DNA from: Bacteroidales bacterium
GTDB taxonomy: Bacteria; Bacteroidota; Bacteroidia; Bacteroidales; UBA932
DNA length: 49,043 nt
Direction: 5' to 3'
NCBI GenBank assembly: GCA_024401715.1
Contig: JAKSKO010000006.1
Coordinates: forward strand, 1 to 49,043
Made by a program: the position numbers and the translations under genes. Positions within the stretch are counted from its first letter, which is position 1. Every line of letters begins with the position of its first letter. Positions 33,264 to 40,930 of the stretch are shown piece by piece. The notes below the pieces were generated by a model. It did no database searches and was not told where the DNA came from. It worked only from the letters and a program-made list of their open reading frames with translations.

Positions 33264-34463
33264 ATGGCAAAGAAAGTGGTTGTTGCGTTCAGCGGTGGTC
33301 TGGACACAAGCTATACCGTGATGTATCTTGCAAAAGAGAAGGGATACGAGGTTTATGCTGCATGCGCCAACACAGGAGGTTTCAGCGAAGAGCAGCTTAA
33401 GGCCAACGAGGAGAATGCCTACAAACTGGGCGCAAAAAAATACGTTACCCTTGACGTCACGAAGGAATACTATGACAAAAGCCTGCGCTATATGGTGTAC
33501 GGCAATGTCCTGAGGAACAACTGCTACCCGATTTCCGTTAGTTCGGAACGCATTTTCCAGGGCATAGCCATTGCGCGTTACGCCAAGGAGATTGGGGCCG
33601 ATGCCATAGCGCACGGTTCCACCGGAGCCGGCAACGACCAGATACGTTTCGACATGACCTTCCTGGTCCTGGCCCCGGGCGTGGAGATAATCACCCTTAC
33701 CCGCGACGGCAACCTAAGCCGCCAGCAGGAGGTTGACTATCTGAACGCAAACGGCTTCCATGCGGATTTCACAAAGCTGAAATACTCCTATAACGTGGGT
33801 CTCTGGGGCACCAGCATCTGCGGCGGAGAGCTTCTGGATTCCACACAGGGCCTGCCGGAATCGGCATACCTGAAACACCCGGTGAAAGAGGGCAGCGAGA
33901 TTCTTACCCTGGGCTTTTCAAAGGGTGAACTTTGCAGCGTGAACGGCGTGGAGTACACAGACAAGATAGAGGCGATACGCAAGGTGGAGGAGATTGGTGC
34001 GGCATACGGCATAGGCAGGGACTGCCACGTTGGCGACACCATCATAGGCATAAAGGGACGTGTGGGCTTCGAGGCCGCAGCGCCTATGCTGATTATAGGT
34101 GCCCACCGCTTCCTGGAGAAATACACCCTTAGCAAATGGCAGCAGTACTGGAAAGACCAGGTTGCCAACTGGTATGGAATGTTCCTGCACGAAAGCCAGT
34201 ATCTGGAGCCTGTGATGACCGATATAGAGGCCATGCTGGAGTCTTCACAGAGGAACGTGAACGGAACAGTAAGCCTGGAGCTGAGGCCGCTGGGCTTCCA
34301 GACCGTGGGCTGCGACACGCCGGACGACCTTGTGAAGAACAAGCTTGGAGAATATGGCGAGGGCGCCAAAGGATGGACATCGGAAGAGGCCAAAGGCTTC
34401 ATAAAAGTATCATCAACCGCCCTCAGGGCATATTATCTGGCACATCCGGATGAGGAGAGATAA
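33264..34463 (+). CDS. argG: Argininosuccinate synthase
   Basis: A 399-aa protein with the PP-loop A-F-S-G-G-L-D-T-S at residues 9-17 and the family segments YIAKEKG-like helix, G-A-D-A-I-A-H-G-S-T-G-A-G-N-D-Q-I-R-F and IGRDCHVGDTIIGIKGR. It joins citrulline and aspartate with ATP to argininosuccinate in the cytoplasm. Length is usual. It is separated from its neighbours by 1 bp on each side, following a TAAG-ATG pattern. Confidence 0.97.
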   Translation: MAKKVVVAFSGGLDTSYTVMYLAKEKGYEVYAACANTGGFSEEQLKANEENAYKLGAKKYVTLDVTKEYYDKSLRYMVYGNVLRNNCYPISVSSERIFQGIAIARYAKEIGADAIAHGSTGAGNDQIRFDMTFLVLAPGVEIITLTRDGNLSRQQEVDYLNANGFHADFTKLKYSYNVGLWGTSICGGELLDSTQGLPESAYLKHPVKEGSEILTLGFSKGELCSVNGVEYTDKIEAIRKVEEIGAAYGIGRDCHVGDTIIGIKGRVGFEAAAPMLIIGAHRFLEKYTLSKWQQYWKDQVANWYGMFLHESQYLEPVMTDIEAMLESSQRNVNGTVSLELRPLGFQTVGCDTPDDLVKNKLGEYGEGAKGWTSEEAKGFIKVSSTALRAYYLAHPDEER

Positions 34464-34464
34464 G

Positions 34465-35454
34465 ATGGTGAGGGTTGGAATACTTGGATCGGCAGGATAT
34501 ACGGGAGGCGAACTCATACGCCTTCTGCTGTGCCATCCCCAGGTTCAGATTGTATTTGCGAACAGCGAATCCAATGCCGGCAGATATGTATGGGAGGTGC
34601 ATGAAGGCTTAATGGGAGAGACAGAGCTGAAGTTCACAGACCAGCTGCCCTTTGCCGATGTGGATGTCGTGTTCTTCTGCTTCGGCCATGGCAAGAGCCG
34701 GGCATTCCTGCAGGAGCACGAAATTCCGTCCGATGTGAAGATAATAGACCTCGCCCAGGATTTCCGCATACATGGAGACCACGATTTCGTGTACGGACTG
34801 CCGGAGATGAGCCGGGAGGAGATAAGGAAGTGCAGACACCTTGCAAATCCGGGCTGCTTTGCAACCTGCATACAGCTGGGACTGCTTCCGCTTGCAAAGG
34901 CCGGACTGCTGGGCAATGATGTGTGCGTAAATGCCATCACCGGTTCCACCGGAGCCGGGCAGAAGCCATCGGACAGTACGCATTTCTCCTGGAGGAACGA
35001 TAACATAAGCATATACAAGGTGTTCAGCCACCAGCATCTGCACGAGATAAGGCAGTCTCTTGGAGAGCTGTCGCCATCGGAAGTGGGCAGCATAGACTTC
35101 ATTCCGTACAGGGGCTGTTTCGCGCGCGGAATCTTCTGCACCGAAGTGGTGAAATTCTGCGGAGAGGAAGGCAGTGCCACAAACCCCGATGCCCAGCAGC
35201 TGGAAAGCCTATACCGGGATTATTACAAAGATGCGGCCTTCACCTTCTACAGCGGCAGGGATCTGGATCTGAAACAGGTGGTGAACACCAACAAGGCCCT
35301 GGTGCACGTGGACAAGTTCGGCAACAAGGCGGTTATAACCTCGGTTATAGACAATCTGCTGAAAGGAGCCGTGGGCCAGGCTGTGCAGAATATGAACCTG
35401 ATGTTCGGCCTGGACGAAAAGACAGGCCTTATGCTGAAGGCCAGCGCCTTCTAA
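34465..35454 (+). CDS. argC: N-acyl-gamma-glutamyl-phosphate reductase
   Basis: A 329-aa protein with the N-terminal NADP fold G-I-L-G-S-A-G-Y-T-G-G-E-L and the catalytic Cys131 in N-P-G-C-F-A-T-C. It reduces N-acylglutamyl phosphate to the semialdehyde; by context the acyl group is probably succinyl. The open frame begins at 34450, inside argG, but the ATG at 34465, 1 bp past the argG stop, is chosen because it starts directly at MVRVGILG. A 167-bp gap with regulatory-looking structure follows. Confidence 0.96.
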   Translation: MVRVGILGSAGYTGGELIRLLLCHPQVQIVFANSESNAGRYVWEVHEGLMGETELKFTDQLPFADVDVVFFCFGHGKSRAFLQEHEIPSDVKIIDLAQDFRIHGDHDFVYGLPEMSREEIRKCRHLANPGCFATCIQLGLLPLAKAGLLGNDVCVNAITGSTGAGQKPSDSTHFSWRNDNISIYKVFSHQHLHEIRQSLGELSPSEVGSIDFIPYRGCFARGIFCTEVVKFCGEEGSATNPDAQQLESLYRDYYKDAAFTFYSGRDLDLKQVVNTNKALVHVDKFGNKAVITSVIDNLLKGAVGQAVQNMNLMFGLDEKTGLMLKASAF

Positions 35455-35490
35455 TTATGACAACTTTGAGACCTTTAGGTCGATAGTAAG

Positions 35491-35524
35491 TCCCTTTCCC
35501 GAGGAAAGGGATTTAGGGAAAGGG
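35491..35524 (+). promoter_or_regulatory. Alternative hairpins between argC and argD
   Basis: TCCCTTTCC (35491-35499) pairs perfectly with GGAAAGGGA (35503-35511) over a 3-nt loop, while CCCTTTCCC (35492-35500) can instead pair perfectly with GGGAAAGGG (35516-35524). The two are mutually exclusive. There is no U-run. It may be an mRNA processing or stability element or a switch. Confidence 0.45.
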
Positions 35525-35553
35525 TAACGTAGAAGTGTTTGTGCGTAGGGAAA

Positions 35554-35612
35554 AAGTTTCGCAAAATATGCACAATACTTTGAATAGCAATTAGTTACAA
35601 TTTGCGAAACTT
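35554..35612. promoter_or_regulatory. 12-bp inverted repeat upstream of argD, possible operator
   Basis: AAGTTTCGCAAA (35554-35565) and TTTGCGAAACTT (35601-35612) are perfect inverted copies 35 bp apart, ending 9 bp before the argD ATG. A promoter-like TACTTTG (35576-35582), one base short of the usual box, lies between them. It could be a two-site operator for an internal argD promoter. The regulator is unknown. Confidence 0.45.
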
Positions 35613-35621
35613 ATTGTTGCA

Positions 35622-36767
35622 ATGAATTTATTTGACGTATATCCCCTGTTTGACATAAACATAGTGAAGGGACAGGGATGCAAGGTTTGGGACGCCCAGG
35701 GACAGGAATACCTGGATTTCTATGGCGGACATGCAGTTATAAGCATAGGTCACTGCCATCCGCATTACGTGGAGATGATGACAAGCCAGCTGTCCAGGCT
35801 GGGCTTTTATTCCAACAGTGTTGTAAACACCCTGCAACAGGATCTGGCGCAGCGTCTTGGAGAGGCGTGCGGATACCCTTCATACCAGCTTTTCCTTGTG
35901 AACAGCGGGGCCGAGGCAAACGAGAACGCCCTGAAACTGGCATCTTTCACCAACGGAAGAACACGCGTGCTTAGCGCGCAGAAAGCCTTTCACGGCCGCA
36001 CCAGCCTAGCTGTGGAGGTGACGGACAACCCTAAGATAATAGCCCCCATCAACAATGCCGGCCACACCACCTACCTGCCACTGAACGATCTGGCAGCCTG
36101 GGAGGCCGAACTGGCAAAAGGAGATGTCTGCGCAGTGATACTGGAGTGCATACAGGGCGTGGGCGGCATAAAACTGGCAAGCGAAGAATTCGCGAAAGGC
36201 CTTGAAGCAGCCTGCCACAGGCACGGCGCACTTCTTATATGCGATGAAATCCAGTGCGGATATGGCCGAAGCGGAAAATTCTTCGCCCACCAACATCTTG
36301 GGATTGCTCCGGACATCATCACCGTTGCCAAAGGCATAGGCAACGGCTTCCCCATGAGCGCCGTTCTGATATCAGACAAGATAAAACCGGTGTACGGCCA
36401 GCTTGGAACCACCTTCGGAGGCAATCACCTTGCATGCACCGCAGCACTTGCAGTACTGGATGTGATGCAGGAAGAGAATCTTGTGCAGAACGCTGCCGAA
36501 GTGGGAGAATATCTGATTGGGAAACTGAAGGAACTTGCCCTAAGGCAGCCGCATATTGTGGAAGTGAGGGGACGCGGCCTTATGATAGGAATAGAGCTGG
36601 ACATTCCATACAAGGAAGTGCGCACACGCCTTCTTAAGGAGAAACACATCTTCACGGGTTGCGCAGGCACCAGCACCCTGCGTCTTCTTCCGCCTCTTTG
36701 CATAAGCAGGGACGATGCGGACAACTTTATAAACAGCTTCGAGGAAGCATTAATGCAGCAGCAATGA
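35622..36767 (+). CDS. argD: Acylornithine aminotransferase
   Basis: A 381-aa class III aminotransferase. The PLP-lysine motif is T-V-A-K-G-I-G-N-G-F-P; N-S-G-A-E-A-N-E-N-A-L-K-L-A and I-C-D-E-I-Q-C-G-Y-G-R-S-G-K match acetylornithine/succinylornithine aminotransferases. It converts the semialdehyde made by ArgC to N-acylornithine. It may have its own promoter (see the preceding gap). Its stop overlaps the argF' start (ATGA). Confidence 0.95.
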   Translation: MNLFDVYPLFDINIVKGQGCKVWDAQGQEYLDFYGGHAVISIGHCHPHYVEMMTSQLSRLGFYSNSVVNTLQQDLAQRLGEACGYPSYQLFLVNSGAEANENALKLASFTNGRTRVLSAQKAFHGRTSLAVEVTDNPKIIAPINNAGHTTYLPLNDLAAWEAELAKGDVCAVILECIQGVGGIKLASEEFAKGLEAACHRHGALLICDEIQCGYGRSGKFFAHQHLGIAPDIITVAKGIGNGFPMSAVLISDKIKPVYGQLGTTFGGNHLACTAALAVLDVMQEENLVQNAAEVGEYLIGKLKELALRQPHIVEVRGRGLMIGIELDIPYKEVRTRLLKEKHIFTGCAGTSTLRLLPPLCISRDDADNFINSFEEALMQQQ

Positions 36768-37729
36768 AAACATTCATAAACGTACAGGACCTTGGGGACC
36801 TGAAAAAGGCACTGGCTGAAGCCGCCGAAATAAAAGCCGACAGATTCAAATACCAGCATCTTGGCAGGAACAAAACCCTGCTGATGATTTTCTTCAACAA
36901 CAGTCTGCGTACACGTCTTTCCACCCAGAAGGCGGCCATCAATCTTGGCATGAACGTGATTGTGCTGGACGTTAACGCAGGAGCGTGGAAACTGGAGACA
37001 GAGCGCGGCGTGATAATGAACGGAGACAAGAGCGAGCATCTTCTGGAGGCCATCCCCGTCATGGGCAGCTATTGCGACCTCATTGGCGTACGCGCCTTCG
37101 CCGGCCTCAAGGACAGGGATTATGACTATGCGGAAACCGTGCTGAACCAGTTCATAAAGTACAGCGGCAAACCGGTTTTCGCAATGGAATCGGCCACAGT
37201 GCACCCTTTGCAGGCCTTTGCAGACCTCATAACCATAGAGGAGCACAAGAAGGTACAGAAACCGAAGGTTGTCCTAACCTGGGCGCCGCACTGCAGGGCT
37301 CTGCCCCAGGCTGTTCCCAACTCTTTCGCACAGTGGATGGACGCGGCAGAGGATATAGACCTTGTGATTACGCATCCGCACGGATATGAGCTGGACCCCG
37401 CTTTCACCGGCAATGCAAGGATAGAATATGACCAGAGGAAAGCCTTCGAGGGGGCGGACTTCATCTATGCCAAGAACTGGAGCTGCCCGGGCGTTGCCAA
37501 TCCGCAAGACTACGGAAAGATACTTTGCGAAGACATGGACTGGACAGTGGACAGCGCCAAGATGGCACTCACCAACCACGGCAAGTTCATGCACTGCCTC
37601 CCTGTAAGACGAGGCCTGATAGTCACAGACGAAGTTATAGAATCCGAAGACAGCCTGGTTATACCCGAGGCTGCGAACCGCGAAATATCGGCAAGCGTCG
37701 TACTTAAAAGAATGCTGGAGAGTCTGTAA
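36764..37729 (+). CDS. argF': N-succinylornithine (acylornithine) carbamoyltransferase ArgF'
   Basis: A 321-aa transcarbamylase closely resembling the B. fragilis enzyme throughout (FFNNSLRTRLSTQKAA, GAWKLETERGVIM, HCLPVRRG). Carbamoyl phosphate site S47-x-R-T-R. The specificity position 90 is Ser (codon 37031-37033, in GDKSEHLLEA), where the B. fragilis succinylornithine enzyme has Pro and acetylornithine enzymes have Glu at the matching site; a small residue favours N-succinylornithine. The open frame extends to 36659 inside argD, but the ATG at 36764, with a 4-bp overlap, begins the conserved MKTFINVQDLGDL. Confidence 0.95.
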   Translation: MKTFINVQDLGDLKKALAEAAEIKADRFKYQHLGRNKTLLMIFFNNSLRTRLSTQKAAINLGMNVIVLDVNAGAWKLETERGVIMNGDKSEHLLEAIPVMGSYCDLIGVRAFAGLKDRDYDYAETVLNQFIKYSGKPVFAMESATVHPLQAFADLITIEEHKKVQKPKVVLTWAPHCRALPQAVPNSFAQWMDAAEDIDLVITHPHGYELDPAFTGNARIEYDQRKAFEGADFIYAKNWSCPGVANPQDYGKILCEDMDWTVDSAKMALTNHGKFMHCLPVRRGLIVTDEVIESEDSLVIPEAANREISASVVLKRMLESL

Positions 37730-38514
37730 TGGTAAGGGTGGTGAAAATAGGCGGAAATGTCATAGACAATCCGCAGCTGCTGGCCTCTTTCCTGGCCGAT
37801 TTCGCAGCAATCCCGGGACAGAAGGTTCTGGTGCACGGGGGCGGAGTGATGGCATCCCGCATGCAGCAGGAGCTTGGAATGGAACCCGTTATGGTGGAGG
37901 GAAGGCGTGTGACAGACGGCGAAACCCTGCGCATTGTCACCATGGTTTACGCCGGATGGTGCAACAAGAGCATAACTGCCGCACTTCAGGCAAAATCCTG
38001 CAATGCCATAGGTCTTTCGGGCTGCGACGCCAACATCATAACAGCAGCGAAAAGGGCTCCGAAACTTGTTAACGGGCAGGAAGTGGATTATGGATTCGTG
38101 GGAGACGTGATAAGCAGCGGAGTGGACGGACACACCCTGAAGTTGTTTCTGGACAACGGCATCACACCGGTTTTCTGCGCCATAAACCACGACGGCAGGG
38201 GCAATCTTCTGAACACGAATGCCGACACCATTGCCCAGAGCGTGGCCGTATGCCTTGCGAAGGAAGAGATGGACGTGCAGCTGATATACTGTTTTGAGAA
38301 GGCCGGAGTCCTTATGGACAAAGATGACGAAAAAAGCCTCATCAGGCAGCTTTCACAAAAGGATTTCCTATCTTTGAAAGAACAGGGCAAAGTGGCCGAT
38401 GGAATGATTCCCAAGCTGGAAAACGCTTTCAAGGCGATATCGGAAGGCGTAAGAAGCGTAAGGATATGCCACGCACAGAACCTGAATAACGGAACCGGAA
38501 CCATATTGGAATAG
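37729..38514 (+). CDS. argB: N-acylglutamate kinase
   Basis: A 261-aa amino-acid kinase-fold protein with V-K-I-G-G-N at the start, the glycine loop L-V-H-G-G-G near residue 38 and G-L-S-G-C-D-A-N mid-protein. It phosphorylates N-acylglutamate (acetyl or, by context, succinyl). Its start overlaps the argF' stop (TAATG). It is the usual single-domain form, without an added regulatory domain. Confidence 0.95.
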   Translation: MVRVVKIGGNVIDNPQLLASFLADFAAIPGQKVLVHGGGVMASRMQQELGMEPVMVEGRRVTDGETLRIVTMVYAGWCNKSITAALQAKSCNAIGLSGCDANIITAAKRAPKLVNGQEVDYGFVGDVISSGVDGHTLKLFLDNGITPVFCAINHDGRGNLLNTNADTIAQSVAVCLAKEEMDVQLIYCFEKAGVLMDKDDEKSLIRQLSQKDFLSLKEQGKVADGMIPKLENAFKAISEGVRSVRICHAQNLNNGTGTILE

Positions 38515-38515
38515 G

Positions 38516-39616
38516 ATGGACAGCGGATTCACAGAACTTTTGCGCCGTATGGTGGCAATCCCTTCCCTCACTTCGGAAGAAGAGCAGGTAAGGGATGAAA
38601 TCTGCCGTTTCCTTGTGGACAACGGAGTGCAGCCGCACTGCATAAAGAACAATATCCTGGCCCTTACTCCCCTTTTCCGCAAGGACAGGCCCACCCTTAT
38701 GCTATGTGCCCACATGGACACCGTGCCGGCATGCGAGGGTTACGGCTTCGATCCCTTCCGTCCATCGGACAAGGAGGCGGCGAAGGTGCTGGGGCTGGAG
38801 GAAGGAAGCTTTGTGGCTGGGCTTGGCAGCAACGATGACGGAGGCAGCGTGGTTACGATGATAGCAGCCTTCCTGCATTTTTTCAGGCAGGAACTCCCGT
38901 TCAACCTGATGCTTTGCATAAGCGCCGAAGAGGAGCGCAGCGGGGCCGACGGAACCCGTTATCTGTGGGGCGAATACTGGCAGAACAGTAATACAGAGTT
39001 CCCGAAACCCGATTTTGCCATTATCGGCGAGCCCACATCGGGCAAGGCCGCAACAAGCGAAAGAGGGCTTCTGGTGCTGGACGGCCTGGCGAAGGGTATT
39101 AGCGGACACGCGGCAAGGAACGAGGGTGTGAATGCCCTGTATATTGCAATGGACGACATTGCCGCCCTGCGCAGCCACCGCTTTGAAAAGGTGTCGCCGC
39201 TGATGGGGGAAGTGAAGCTTAGCGTAACCCAGATACAGGCCGGAAGCGCCCACAATGTGATTCCGGACAGCTGCAGTTTTGTGGTGGACATAAGACCTAC
39301 GGACTGTTACAGCAACACGGAGATTCTGGAAGAACTGCAGGCTGTGTGCAAAAGCACCCTGAAGGCCCGCAATCTCACAAACAGGTCTTCGGCAACGCAG
39401 AAAGACGGCCTTATCATGAAGGCCCTGGAGAAAAGCGGGATGGAGTGTTTCTCTTCGCCAACGACATCGGACTGGATACGCACACGCTGCGATGCCGTGA
39501 AAATGGGCCCCGGGGAAAGCAGCCGCTCTCACCACAAGAACGAATACATATTGCTTGGGGAAATGGACCGGGCATTGGAAGACTATATCAATCTGATCAA
39601 CAACATAAGTTTATAA
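38516..39616 (+). CDS. argE: M20-family acylornithine/acylcitrulline deacylase (ArgE-like)
   Basis: A 366-aa metallopeptidase-like hydrolase. Metal ligands are visible in C-A-H-M-D-T, G-S-N-D-D-G-G, the catalytic/metal Glu pair in S-A-E-E-E-R-S-G, and a late H-H-K. In a pathway where ArgF' carbamoylates acylornithine, the substrate should be N-acylcitrulline (probably N-succinylcitrulline), giving citrulline for ArgG and free acyl acid. It starts 1 bp after argB. Confidence 0.9.
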   Translation: MDSGFTELLRRMVAIPSLTSEEEQVRDEICRFLVDNGVQPHCIKNNILALTPLFRKDRPTLMLCAHMDTVPACEGYGFDPFRPSDKEAAKVLGLEEGSFVAGLGSNDDGGSVVTMIAAFLHFFRQELPFNLMLCISAEEERSGADGTRYLWGEYWQNSNTEFPKPDFAIIGEPTSGKAATSERGLLVLDGLAKGISGHAARNEGVNALYIAMDDIAALRSHRFEKVSPLMGEVKLSVTQIQAGSAHNVIPDSCSFVVDIRPTDCYSNTEILEELQAVCKSTLKARNLTNRSSATQKDGLIMKALEKSGMECFSSPTTSDWIRTRCDAVKMGPGESSRSHHKNEYILLGEMDRALEDYINLINNISL

Positions 39617-39619
39617 CAT

Positions 39620-40930
39620 ATGTCTACTCTTTGGAACAAAGGCACACAGGCAAGCTCCTACGTGGATGAATTCACGGTTGCGGGAGACAGGGAACTGGAC
39701 AACAGGCTGGCTCTTTACGACGTAAAGGGTTCGCTGGCGCATATACAGATGCTGCAGAGCATAGGCCTGCTGGGCGCTGACGAGCTGGAAATACTCACAA
39801 AGGCCCTGAACGACATCCTGGATGAGATAAAGGAGGGCAAGTTTGCCGTGGAAGCCGATGTGGAGGACATTCACTCTCAGGTGGAACTGTTGCTTACAAG
39901 ACGCGTGGGCGATGTGGGCAAGAAGATTCATTCCGGCCGAAGCCGCAACGACCAGGTTCTTCTGGATGTGAAACTTTTCCTAAGGGACGAACTGCTTCAG
40001 ACAAGGGACGAGGTGCTGGAGCTTTTCACCCTGCTGCAAAGCCTTTCCGAGAAGCACAAAGACGTTCTTATGCCGGGCTACACCCACATGCAGATGGCCA
40101 TGCCGTCAAGTTTCGGCCTTTGGTTCGGGGCCTATGCAGAGGCGCTTGTGGACGATATGCACATGCTTAAGGGAGCATACAAAGTGGTGAACCAGAATCC
40201 GTTGGGATCGGCCGCGGGATATGGCAACTCCTTCCCTCTGGACAGGGAGATGACAACCAGGCTGCTGGATTTTCCGCAGATGAACTGGAACAGCGTTGCG
40301 GCCCAGCTCTCGCGCGGGAAAAGCGAGAAAGCCGTTGCATCGGCCATTGGCTGCGTGGCGCTTACGCTTAACAAATTCGCATCGGACTGTTGCATGTACA
40401 TGTGCCCGAACTACGGTTTCATACATTTCCCGGACAATCTCACAACCGGTTCCAGCATAATGCCGCACAAGAAAAACCCGGATGTATGGGAAATAATGAG
40501 GGGACAGTGCAACCGCATCATGTCTGCCGAGAACCAGATTGCAATGCTTTGCGGCAACCTGCCTCACGGCTATCACCGCTGCTCACAGCTTCTCAAGGAC
40601 ATACTCTTCCCTGCCCTGGAGCTTATGCACAAGTGCCTGTTCATGGCTAAATACATGCTGGAACACATCCAAATAAACGAAAGGATACTGGAAGAGGATC
40701 CCAAGGGCATATACGACTATCTTTTCACCGTGGAGGAAGTGAACCGCAGAACGCTTGCGGGCATGCCTTTCCGCGACGCATACAAGTCTGTGGGCATAGA
40801 GGTGAACGACGGGCGCTTCCACTATGACAAGACCGGGCTGAAGCACACCCACGCCGGCAGCATCAGCAATCTGTGCAACGACAAGATTGCCGCCAAGATG
40901 GCCGATGCCGCCCGTTTCCGGGAACTATAG
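39620..40930 (+). CDS. argH: Argininosuccinate lyase
   Basis: A 436-aa fumarase-superfamily protein with H-S-G-R-S-R-N-D-Q, the H-T-H-M-Q-M-A segment and the catalytic serine loop G-S-S-I-M-P-H-K-K-N-P. It splits argininosuccinate to arginine and fumarate and is the last gene of the arginine operon. Its 3' end overlaps the convergent transglutaminase-like gene by 6 bp, leaving no room for a terminator between them. Confidence 0.96.
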   Translation: MSTLWNKGTQASSYVDEFTVAGDRELDNRLALYDVKGSLAHIQMLQSIGLLGADELEILTKALNDILDEIKEGKFAVEADVEDIHSQVELLLTRRVGDVGKKIHSGRSRNDQVLLDVKLFLRDELLQTRDEVLELFTLLQSLSEKHKDVLMPGYTHMQMAMPSSFGLWFGAYAEALVDDMHMLKGAYKVVNQNPLGSAAGYGNSFPLDREMTTRLLDFPQMNWNSVAAQLSRGKSEKAVASAIGCVALTLNKFASDCCMYMCPNYGFIHFPDNLTTGSSIMPHKKNPDVWEIMRGQCNRIMSAENQIAMLCGNLPHGYHRCSQLLKDILFPALELMHKCLFMAKYMLEHIQINERILEEDPKGIYDYLFTVEEVNRRTLAGMPFRDAYKSVGIEVNDGRFHYDKTGLKHTHAGSISNLCNDKIAAKMADAARFREL

